40,894 nucleotides of DNA from Clostridia bacterium. Its GTDB lineage: Bacteria; Bacillota; Clostridia; UBA1381; UBA9506. Location: assembly GCA_017396465.1 (NCBI GenBank), contig JAFQLU010000033.1, forward strand, positions 1 to 40,894, read 5' to 3'. Under the pieces are notes generated by a model. That model saw only the letters and a program-made list of their open reading frames with translations. It was not told where the DNA came from and did not search any database. Of the stretch, positions 16,348 to 23,302 are shown piece after piece; within the stretch, counting starts at the first letter, position 1; the number at the start of each line of letters is the position of its first letter. Both the position numbers and the translations under genes were made by a program.

Positions 16348-19300
16348 TTATTCTGCTACGGTAAGATTGATTTCTTCTGTCAAAGGCGTAACCGCGGTCA
16401 GGTCAGACCATGCAAATACTTTTGCGTGGGTGAATGTTCCCGGAACGGGAGCGGTTAAGGATACGGTTTCTTTGTTTTCTACATCAATCATATTTACAGA
16501 AATCATTTCCTTGCCGTTATAAAGAGCCAAGATTACTTTACCTGTTACAGCTTCTTTGAAGGTTGCTGTTGCTTTTGCCGTTGTGCCCTCAACAGTTAAG
16601 CTGTCAACCGGTGCAAAGGAGATGTAGTCCAGCTGATATTTATACTGTTTGTCAGCCGTGATGCCAATATCTGCTGTGATAACGTGGTCGCCCTTTTCCA
16701 GATACAGAACAGTTTCATATCTGCAAACGGGAGCCGTCTGCCACAAGGTGTAGATATTACCTAAGTTTTCAGTAAATGCGCCTTCACTGTCACCAAACTG
16801 TTTGCCGTCTAAGTAAAGAAGTGTGCGGCTCAGATAATCGATGCTTCCATTTGCTGCACCGTCTAATGTAACAGCATTATTACCAATGACGTAGGATACG
16901 TTATAGTAACCGCTTTCTTCCACTGTGAGAGGCATATTGACAACAGGCATCTTGGATGTATAGGAGTTATACGCCATAGCGCCGCCGCTTGCATAGCTTA
17001 AGTCTTTTGCAATGCTGGCGATGGAGTAGTTTTCAAATTCTGCCACGGATTTCCCGTCTGCTTTTACCACGGCTGCTTCCTTGGGAGTAAACTGTGCATA
17101 GTCAAGATAACGGGCAAAGTCTTTTTCGTTTCTTCTCTTAAACTGGATAATCAAGGTGTGATCTCCTTCGGGAAGAAGCGCGTTTGCAGAATATTTCTTC
17201 GCCGTTGCCCAGCTGCTCTGGAAATACTGATATATTCCGTCTACCTTTTCTGTTTCCAGCACAGTTTCGGATGCTGTTGCCGTGAGTGCTGTTGTTGCGG
17301 TAGAATCCAGGAAGAACGCTACGGGGCTTGTTCCTGTGTTACCAACATACTCGAATGCATAGATGCCTTCTTGTTCAATCTTTACGGGGATGTTGATGTA
17401 GATATATTCATCAACTGCCAGACCATCGTTTGTGTCAACACCAAAGTATTTTCCTTCGGAACAATCTCCTCCACCTGTACCTACCCAAGCTTTTGCATCG
17501 GTTCCGTCGGTTTCCGCAACAGTTACCCATGTAGCATAATCTTCGATTTCCAGACGGGTTGCTTCTTTTGCGGAGATAGTTTCTTCATGGTATTTTATAT
17601 CCAGATAATCCCATGCGTATGCAACGCCGGAAGCCCCTCTGCTTTCTGCCACAACATAAAGGGTGTGACCGCCGTCTGTCATATTCACCATGAAATTATA
17701 CTGTTTTGCAAGCCAACCATTTGTTGTCTGATATACCGTACTGTCTACAGACAGGTCGATATAATTGGTATTGCTTGCATCAATAGTGTAAATAGGACTG
17801 CTGTCTGTGCTGTCTAAATAGAACTTGATTTTACTCAGGCCGGAGGAATATGCACCAACAAACTCGAAATCATATACGCCGCCATCTTTTAACGCCATGG
17901 GCATTGTGAATGTGGTGGTGTCGCCACCGCCCTTGTATGCCAGCGTTCCCTTGTATGTGGAAGCATGATTCCAGGGGCTTGTTGCCGGGCTGAAATTGTC
18001 TTTATAGTCATAGAACGCAAATTTAAAGGGCGCTTCCTTGCCTACGGTAAGACCGTTATAGGTAAAGTCTATATAGTCCATACAGATAGCAACGTCGCCG
18101 TTTGAACCTTTACGGTTTGTCAGTTCAATCTTTAAGGTGTGCTTCCCTGCAGGGAAGTTATAGGAGAATGCATACTTATTTCCGCTATGGTGATATTCGT
18201 TGAAATAAGGATAGTTGTCAGCGCCTTCAGGTTTGGATTCTGTGCTTACGGTTTTTGTGGATGTATCAATCTGTGTACCGTCTAAATAAACATCCACATT
18301 AGAGCCTACAGCAGATGCAATATACTCTACTTTATAAGGACCTGCCACTTCTACCATAACCGGAATTTCCAGAACAGAATTTGCAAAGTTTGCATCGTAG
18401 TTGGTATCCCAGTGAACATACTTGCCTTTACTGCAGTTTGCGCTGGATTTTACACTGTTTGCACGAATGGAGAAATCGTTTGCGTAGTCTTCCATTTCCA
18501 TTCTGGTGGTGTTCTTCGCGTTTAAAATCTGCATTTTGGGAATGAACTCAATGTAGTCCGCACAGAAGAGGTAAGGCTGATTGCCTGCACCGGTTGTGTT
18601 CGCTTTGGGTTCATCAATGGTTAAGGTTACGACGTGCTCCCCTGCTGTCAGCTCAAGATTCTCTTTTGTGAACAGTGCCAGGGGCGTGTTGGCATATGGA
18701 TATGTACCATCCTGCGCCAAGGATGTTGTAACGGTGCCGTCACCGTTACCAATTTCATCGCCATCCACCGAAACATACACTTTACTTACCCAATCACCCG
18801 CATAGTCACTGATTGCAAAATTCACATCATATGCGCAGTCATAGGGAACATTCACTTTGAAGTCGTATACCAAAGGAATATTATCGTTTGCTTCTGTATT
18901 GGTGTTGTTACTGTCATTGGTGTTTACTAAACTTGAGGTGGGAATCCATGCCGTGTTATACGCAGAATACAGGAATGCTTTTCCGCTGGCAAATTCGGAT
19001 TCACGGATGATGTTTGTATGGGTTGTGCAGTAATCTTCAAACTCGTAACGAATTGCATTTTCGTTCAGTTCTAACGCTTCTGTTTCAATTGCCGCGGTTA
19101 AGGGCTCACCCAAAACCTTCAAGGGGCTCATGGGGTATACCTTAACGGTATATTTCATGCCCGGTGTTAAACCGCTTACAGTTCTTGTGAACTTCTCTGC
19201 ACGATTTGCTGCCGCTTTATAGAAATCGGTCATGAAGGTCGCGTTTCTTACAACAGTTCCGCCTTCTGTTACCACTTCGATTTTATGCGCACGAACGAAA

Positions 19301-20508
19301 TCGTCCTGCAGCTCGCCGTTGCCCGTTGCTGTCATAACCGCGTTGTTGGGATATGTCACGGTTAAGGTGTCGCCTTCAACGGATGTGGTGAGCTCGGAGC
19401 CTTCCGGGAAAGCAGGTGCGTTTGCACCTTCATGCTTGTCTGCCGAATATGTCATATGTGCTTTATCGTTGGAAGCATCGGAATCTAAACGGTCTGCAAC
19501 GATTGCAGGGATATCAATTACCCAGGGCATACCGATGTATTCACCTGTGATATAATCCATTCTGTAGATAGAAACAACATTTCCAGAAACTTCCAGCATG
19601 GAACCCTGGCTATAGCCGGAGAGGTTGCCGGTAGAGGTTGCGCCAACTTCTTCCAAATATCCGCCGCCGATTAAGGGAGCCTGATATGCGGTAAAGCCAT
19701 CCTGCCAGATGTTATCGGGCAGCTGCGCAGGAGAATGCCAGTGCGCTGTCAGGTTCACAATCTGGGGACGATTTTTCAGGAATGCAACGAACTCGTCTGT
19801 ATATTTGTCGCCGGAAGCATTAAAGATGGTTCCGTCAATAGGATGATGCAAAAGTAAAAATACAGGCTTTTTAGAGTCGGGAATCACGCCTTCCGCAAAA
19901 GTACCGTCCACATCATTGGTGGAGTCTTCTGCCAAAGCTTTGTCGATTTCCGCCATGAGCCACGCCTGTGTTTCAGCAGTTGCCGTGCCGTTATAGTCCT
20001 TTGCACCGCCGGCGATGAAATGGAAACCTTCTTTTACGGTATGATGGTTCATATCAAAGCCCGTGCAGGTTTCAAAGGTGCTGATCGCTGTGTTGGAAAC
20101 GGTCACATCCACATTGGACTGGGGGAACTCGTGGTTACCCATTGCGTATGCAATAACGTCTTCTTTTGCATAGCCGGTTTCTTCGATCGTGCCGTATACC
20201 AGATTGTAAGGTGTCTGGTCTGTGGGATCGGAGGAAGCAGACGGATAGTAGATAACGTCACCTACTAATGCTAAGCCGTCTAACTTGTTGCCGCCTAAGG
20301 TTTTGAATGTGGAAAGAGCGGTTTTCAGCTTGTTTACAGGATCGCCGCCGTTTGCTGTTACGTGGCTGTCGTTGATTAATCCGACACGCAGGTCAACAGC
20401 GTTTGTGTGCGCTTCCCATGCATGAGCCGCTGTGGGTGCAAAGGCAAAGCTTGCTAAAATCACAGTTAAAGCCAGGCATAAAGAAAGCACTTTCTTCATG
20501 TGTTTCAT
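16348..20508 (-). CDS. MPE-6: secreted calcineurin-like phosphoesterase with FN3 and five CBM6-like modules
   Basis: A 1386-aa exported protein, the first of the array in transcription order. The ATG at 20508 is preceded by GAGGGAGGAATTTTC; an upstream in-frame start at 20742 would cross the promoter and a terminator and is rejected. Signal peptide of about 30 residues (AAHA-WEA). Motifs: NDSH, GDVIYYPSASSDPTD (shared with MPE-4), GNHEFPQ, LLHHPI and LTAHWH. An FN3-like domain follows (ending ...TPGMKYTVKVYPMSPL). Five modules open at IRYEFEDY, RMEMEDY, KFAFYDY, RLEIEDY and VAEFENY, each ending in DYI/DYL/DYA-x-F or I. The Ig-like tail begins near LTVEGTTAKATATF. It has no wall anchor. Module 3 (KFAFYDY) lacks the normal acidic opening, as in MPE-4. 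The substrate is unknown. Confidence 0.92.
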   Translation of the reverse strand: MKHMKKVLSLCLALTVILASFAFAPTAAHAWEAHTNAVDLRVGLINDSHVTANGGDPVNKLKTALSTFKTLGGNKLDGLALVGDVIYYPSASSDPTDQTPYNLVYGTIEETGYAKEDVIAYAMGNHEFPQSNVDVTVSNTAISTFETCTGFDMNHHTVKEGFHFIAGGAKDYNGTATAETQAWLMAEIDKALAEDSTNDVDGTFAEGVIPDSKKPVFLLLHHPIDGTIFNASGDKYTDEFVAFLKNRPQIVNLTAHWHSPAQLPDNIWQDGFTAYQAPLIGGGYLEEVGATSTGNLSGYSQGSMLEVSGNVVSIYRMDYITGEYIGMPWVIDIPAIVADRLDSDASNDKAHMTYSADKHEGANAPAFPEGSELTTSVEGDTLTVTYPNNAVMTATGNGELQDDFVRAHKIEVVTEGGTVVRNATFMTDFYKAAANRAEKFTRTVSGLTPGMKYTVKVYPMSPLKVLGEPLTAAIETEALELNENAIRYEFEDYCTTHTNIIRESEFASGKAFLYSAYNTAWIPTSSLVNTNDSNNTNTEANDNIPLVYDFKVNVPYDCAYDVNFAISDYAGDWVSKVYVSVDGDEIGNGDGTVTTSLAQDGTYPYANTPLALFTKENLELTAGEHVVTLTIDEPKANTTGAGNQPYLFCADYIEFIPKMQILNAKNTTRMEMEDYANDFSIRANSVKSSANCSKGKYVHWDTNYDANFANSVLEIPVMVEVAGPYKVEYIASAVGSNVDVYLDGTQIDTSTKTVSTESKPEGADNYPYFNEYHHSGNKYAFSYNFPAGKHTLKIELTNRKGSNGDVAICMDYIDFTYNGLTVGKEAPFKFAFYDYKDNFSPATSPWNHASTYKGTLAYKGGGDTTTFTMPMALKDGGVYDFEFVGAYSSGLSKIKFYLDSTDSSPIYTIDASNTNYIDLSVDSTVYQTTNGWLAKQYNFMVNMTDGGHTLYVVAESRGASGVAYAWDYLDIKYHEETISAKEATRLEIEDYATWVTVAETDGTDAKAWVGTGGGDCSEGKYFGVDTNDGLAVDEYIYINIPVKIEQEGIYAFEYVGNTGTSPVAFFLDSTATTALTATASETVLETEKVDGIYQYFQSSWATAKKYSANALLPEGDHTLIIQFKRRNEKDFARYLDYAQFTPKEAAVVKADGKSVAEFENYSIASIAKDLSYASGGAMAYNSYTSKMPVVNMPLTVEESGYYNVSYVIGNNAVTLDGAANGSIDYLSRTLLYLDGKQFGDSEGAFTENLGNIYTLWQTAPVCRYETVLYLEKGDHVITADIGITADKQYKYQLDYISFAPVDSLTVEGTTAKATATFKEAVTGKVILALYNGKEMISVNMIDVENKETVSLTAPVPGTFTHAKVFAWSDLTAVTPLTEEINLTVAE

Positions 20509-20574
20509 GAAAATTCCTCCCTCATGATTCTTTTTTGTATACTTTTTATATATAATATACACATACTCTATTAT

Positions 20575-20603
20575 ATTGTAGCAGTTTTTCCTATATTTGT
20601 CAA
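20575..20603 (-). promoter_or_regulatory. Sigma-A-type promoter of MPE-6
   Basis: TTGACA (20598-20603) and TACAAT (20575-20580) on the minus strand, spacer 17 bp. A GTATGTGTATA stretch follows at the predicted start. This promoter probably also drives MPE-5. Confidence 0.82.
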
Positions 20604-20640
20604 TAAAAAAAGCGAGAAATATTACAGGAAAATGACATTT

Positions 20641-20675
20641 TTTCAAAACAAAAACAGCAGCCCCGAAGGCTGCTG
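20641..20675 (-). terminator. Intrinsic terminator with TTCGG loop
   Basis: An 8-bp GC-rich stem (20655-20675) with a TTCGG loop is followed by TTTTTGTTTT on the minus strand. It ends transcription from the kinase operon and from the candidate small RNA, and lies 38 bp ahead of the MPE-6 promoter. Confidence 0.88.
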
Positions 20676-20753
20676 CATTTATCATGTTCTGTTTGCCGGT
20701 GTATATGATACCCCTGACCCCTGTAAGCTTAAAACCGGGCAAACATTCCGAAC
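20641..20753 (-). ncRNA. Candidate small RNA downstream of the agr-type kinase
   Basis: From a predicted start near 20753 to the terminator is about 110 nt without a supported ORF; the longest with an ATG is an 8-codon MFGMFARF lacking a ribosome site. The sequence can fold into a long-range stem, GTTTGCCCGG pairing with CCGGCAAAC (about 20692-20742) with one bulged C. The loop is G-rich and contains CAGGGGTCAGGGG. The terminator hairpin follows. An upstream promoter and LytTR-like repeats support a regulated transcript, comparable in position to an agr effector RNA. The alternative is simply the 3' UTR of the kinase operon. Confidence 0.35.
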
Positions 20754-20759
20754 ATTTTT

Positions 20760-20788
20760 ATTTAACCATAATTTTCCTCTGTTTGCAA
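20760..20788 (-). promoter_or_regulatory. Possible promoter of the candidate small RNA
   Basis: On the minus strand TTGCAA (20783-20788) and TTAAAT (20760-20765) are 17 bp apart, with a TGG extended -10 motif. The -35 is the same hexamer used by the response-regulator promoter. The -10 is weak (4 of 6), as expected for an activator-dependent promoter. Confidence 0.4.
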
Positions 20789-20800
20789 CCGATTTTCAAA

Positions 20801-20830
20801 ATTAACCGTTTTTGGGGCAAAATTAACCAT
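20801..20830 (-). promoter_or_regulatory. Candidate LytTR-family binding repeats
   Basis: Two direct repeats on the minus strand, ATGGTTAAT (20822-20830) and ACGGTTAAT (20801-20809), have a 12-bp spacer, 21 bp start to start. LytTR regulators typically bind two 9-bp repeats with 12-13 bp spacers at about -80 to -40; these are centred near -73 and -52 of the predicted start. Each has one or two deviations from the published consensus. The flanks (AAATT on both) are also repeated. Confidence 0.45.
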
Positions 20831-20832
20831 TT

Positions 20833-22095
20833 TTACAGTGCCAGATTCACGCTGGCAACAAACTCGCCGTTTTCATATCTGTGCACATAGTCACCGTCAT
20901 ATTTTGCGGCAACGGTGCGGATATTTTCAATTCCGATTCCATGATTGGATTTATCTTTTTTGGTGGTTTTCAGCTGTGGACTTACGGGCAGACTTGTGTT
21001 TTTCACGGTGATAATCAATCTCCCCATTTTCCGGCTGATTTGCATAAACACGCCCTTTTTCTCCGTCTGTTTTGCCGCTTCTATCGCGTTATCTAATAGG
21101 TTCGACACCACAGTACATAAATCAAAATCCGAAACCGTGATATTCTGAAGAGAACAGATTTCCGGAATCAGGCTGACCTGCACCTGCTCCGCTGTTCGTT
21201 TCTTAACAGAAAGAAGTGCATCTAAGGTAGCATTGTCGCAATAGCTGATTTGCTCCATTTGCATCAGCTTTGACTCCAGTTCCACCGTGTACGCCTCCGC
21301 GTTTTCAGAAAGATGCAATTCCTTCAGCACACGCAAATGGTTCAGGTAATCATGGCGCAGTTTGCGGAACTCCATATACTGCTCGCGGATTTCCATAAAA
21401 TGTCTGTCCTTGGTTTCTGCGTCCTTGCGAAGATAATCTGCCTCCGCTGCCTCCTCTGTGGCACGCTTGAGCATGCCGTATATCACAACCGCCACAAAGC
21501 CGGATGCAAGCAACGTAAACAGAACCAGCAAAAACATCAGGGAGGACATCAGCCGGTAATGAAACATCGTCATAGTGAACATGACAACCGTCAGACATTG
21601 AACAGAAAGATACAAAAACATGTATTGCGTCAAACGGCTGTCCGGATCGATTTTTTTCTGTTTCAAAAGAATCAGGGCAAAAATCGTGAAAATCAAAAGC
21701 AGCGCATACGTGGTTAGCTGCCATAAATAATAAGGCAACGACATTTCCACAAAGTTTGCCAGATCGCAGTTGTATATGTATCTGGCAATAAACATGGCGA
21801 CAAGTTCTGCAGCTAAAGTGCACAGCAGGTAGGTAACAAACACCACCAGCTTTTTATACCATTTATCGCGGAACAGAATCATCAATAGGGCAAACGAGCA
21901 TGTGGTTGCCAGAAATGATTTGAGCAACACATGATCCATAAGCATCCAGTTGCGGAAGGCGCCAAGAAGCTGCACGACAAAATAAGCTATCAGCGATTTC
22001 TTTTTGTCGAATCTGAGTGTCAGTGTGGAAAACCAGAAATTGTATATAATCAGTATCTCCATAAGATTTCCCGGAATAATCAATGCCAAATTCAT
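20833..22095 (-). CDS. AgrC-like GHKL sensor histidine kinase
   Basis: A 420-aa membrane sensor kinase. The N-terminal ~208 residues hold six or seven hydrophobic segments (for example about 8-25, 35-47, 58-75, 84-106, 127-144, 158-177, 186-207), the layout of peptide-sensing AgrC/ComD-type kinases. A coiled linker follows, then the phosphoacceptor motif KLRHDYLNHL with His248. The GHKL ATPase has the N-box SNLLDNAIEA (331-340) and G-box NHGIGIENI (384-392). Its ATG overlaps the response-regulator stop by 4 bp, so the pair is translationally coupled. By family it senses an extracellular signal, often a cyclic peptide, and phosphorylates the neighbouring LytTR regulator. No agrB or agrD lies nearby, so the ligand is unknown. 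Confidence 0.92.
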   Translation of the reverse strand: MNLALIIPGNLMEILIIYNFWFSTLTLRFDKKKSLIAYFVVQLLGAFRNWMLMDHVLLKSFLATTCSFALLMILFRDKWYKKLVVFVTYLLCTLAAELVAMFIARYIYNCDLANFVEMSLPYYLWQLTTYALLLIFTIFALILLKQKKIDPDSRLTQYMFLYLSVQCLTVVMFTMTMFHYRLMSSLMFLLVLFTLLASGFVAVVIYGMLKRATEEAAEADYLRKDAETKDRHFMEIREQYMEFRKLRHDYLNHLRVLKELHLSENAEAYTVELESKLMQMEQISYCDNATLDALLSVKKRTAEQVQVSLIPEICSLQNITVSDFDLCTVVSNLLDNAIEAAKQTEKKGVFMQISRKMGRLIITVKNTSLPVSPQLKTTKKDKSNHGIGIENIRTVAAKYDGDYVHRYENGEFVASVNLAL

Positions 22096-22793
22096 ATAAC
22101 ATCCCCCAGAAATAAGCTGATTTTTTCACGCACGGATTGAATATAAGCGCGGCTGATGGGAATTTCTCGTCTGTTATCTGCCCAAAGCGTTTGCCTGGAA
22201 TATTTCTGAATATGGTGCATATTCACGATAAAGCTCTGGTGCGTTCTTACGAAATCCTCTTTTGGAAGGAGTTGTTCGATTTTTTTGATGTTTACATGGT
22301 ATTCCTTCACAGAGCCGTCACTCATGTAAAACTTCGCAGAGCCGCCATAGCCCTCTATGTGCACGATGTCTTTTAAAAGCAGCTTCTGTCCGTCGTGCTT
22401 TACGGGAACTGTGATGTAGCGTTTTTCCACCAGGCGAAGGATTTTTTCCATGGCATCAGCAAACCGCACTTCCTCCAGATCCTTCGTGAGGAAATAAACG
22501 TGCGGCACACGGTATACATCTTTGAAATAGCTGATTTCGGAAGATACAAAGATAATCTTCGTATCAGGACATCTCACAATCAGCTGCTCTCCGATGTCAA
22601 TTCCGTTTTCCGCGCCCAGAATAATGTCGAGAAAAGCGATATCGTAATGTGATTCCGGCGATGTCGCAAAAAAAGCCGTACCGCTTTCAAACACATCCAC
22701 CGAATATTCTCTGCCTTGCATATATTTGGGAAGAAGCTTTTTGATATCTTCCGCATGCATCTGATTGTCATCTATAATGGCTATGGTTATCAT
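22092..22793 (-). CDS. LytTR-family response regulator (AgrA-like)
   Basis: A 233-aa cytoplasmic response regulator. I start at 22793 because AGGAGAGAG precedes that ATG; an ATG 13 codons upstream overlaps the promoter region. The receiver domain (1-122) has the acidic pair D8-D9, the phosphoacceptor D56 (IAFLDIIL), S84-S85 and K104. The LytTR DNA-binding domain covers about 127-225, with the signature FVRTHQSFIVN (181-191) and IPISRAY (211-217). It is the first gene of a two-gene operon with the kinase. LytTR proteins bind pairs of 9-bp direct repeats; such a pair lies just beyond the kinase gene (20801-20830), a plausible target. Confidence 0.94.
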   Translation of the reverse strand: MITIAIIDDNQMHAEDIKKLLPKYMQGREYSVDVFESGTAFFATSPESHYDIAFLDIILGAENGIDIGEQLIVRCPDTKIIFVSSEISYFKDVYRVPHVYFLTKDLEEVRFADAMEKILRLVEKRYITVPVKHDGQKLLLKDIVHIEGYGGSAKFYMSDGSVKEYHVNIKKIEQLLPKEDFVRTHQSFIVNMHHIQKYSRQTLWADNRREIPISRAYIQSVREKISLFLGDVI

Positions 22794-22832
22794 TGCACTC
22801 TCTCCTGTGTATGAAATGTAAAACTGTGTCAT

Positions 22833-22861
22833 ATTATAACATATAGAGAGCTCAATTGCAA
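22833..22861 (-). promoter_or_regulatory. Promoter of the two-component operon
   Basis: TTGCAA (22856-22861) and TATAAT (22833-22838) on the minus strand with a 17-bp spacer, about 40 nt upstream of the response-regulator ATG. It abuts the terminator of the prophage lysis genes. Confidence 0.8.
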
Positions 22862-22897
22862 GAAAAAAAAGAACTGCCGAACATATTTCGGCAGTTC
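22862..22897 (-). terminator. Intrinsic terminator of the prophage late operon
   Basis: A perfect 11-bp stem (GAACTGCCGAA, 22871-22881 and 22887-22897) is followed by eight T residues on the minus strand, 13 nt past the holin stop. It marks the end of the lysis module. Confidence 0.92.
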
Positions 22898-22909
22898 AAA
22901 GCGATGCAT

Positions 22910-23299
22910 TTATTCTTTTTCTTTCAGTTGTTCCAGAATTGTTTTCAGCTTTTCACTGTAGGGAATCTGCATAACGGCGGCATTTTCCAGAACAGACAGA
23001 CTTTCGTTGGCGATATAAAATGTGCAAATCACGTCACGAAGTGCCGGAAAATGCACCACCTCGCCTAAACGGTAAGATAGCGATACTAAAATCAGTATCA
23101 CGATTTTTTTTAATATTCCGCGAAATCCCGTCCGGCTGTTTAAGCTTTTTCGGTATATCGCCGCTAAAATCCCGGTAATATAATCGGCACAGATGCAGAA
23201 GAGCAAACCGTATAAAAACGCATCCGGCTCACCGAACAAAGCAGAAAGAAGACCGCCTGCCATACCGGAAAGCATTTTTATCTTCATCGTTTTATCCAT
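22910..23299 (-). CDS. Phage holin, toxin-secretion/lysis holin family
   Basis: A 129-aa membrane protein of the Bacillota phage holin group often annotated 'toxin secretion/phage lysis holin' (Phage_holin_4 type). Visible features are hydrophobic segments at about 10-40 (including LYGLLFCICADYITGILAAI, with the typical D-x-x-T-G) and about 65-80, and a charged lysine-rich tail ending LKTILEQLKEKE. It begins 3 nt after the amidase stop, giving the usual holin/lysin pair, here with the lysin first. It would form the lesion that releases or triggers the endolysin at the end of the lytic cycle. Confidence 0.9.
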   Translation of the reverse strand: MDKTMKIKMLSGMAGGLLSALFGEPDAFLYGLLFCICADYITGILAAIYRKSLNSRTGFRGILKKIVILILVSLSYRLGEVVHFPALRDVICTFYIANESLSVLENAAVMQIPYSEKLKTILEQLKEKE

Positions 23300-23302
23300 T
23301 GC

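Noticed and set aside
1..20508. LPXTG, SLH or dockerin anchor in the MPE proteins
   Set aside because: The C-termini end in the Ig-like domain (for example AEKLLTVK) without a sorting motif, a hydrophobic tail or paired duplicated segments, so I treat them as released or non-covalently bound.
16348..20742. Longer start for MPE-6 (and likewise 4062 for MPE-2 and 16335 for MPE-5)
   Set aside because: The extra codons run through promoter, terminator or ribosome-site sequence and would bury the signal peptide. The inner ATGs have strong ribosome sites.
20684..20890. 68-aa plus-strand ORF near the end of the kinase gene, considered as an agrD-like peptide
   Set aside because: It overlaps the kinase 3' end on the opposite strand and has no ribosome site. 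It has no AgrD-like amphipathic leader and acidic tail, and agrB is absent.
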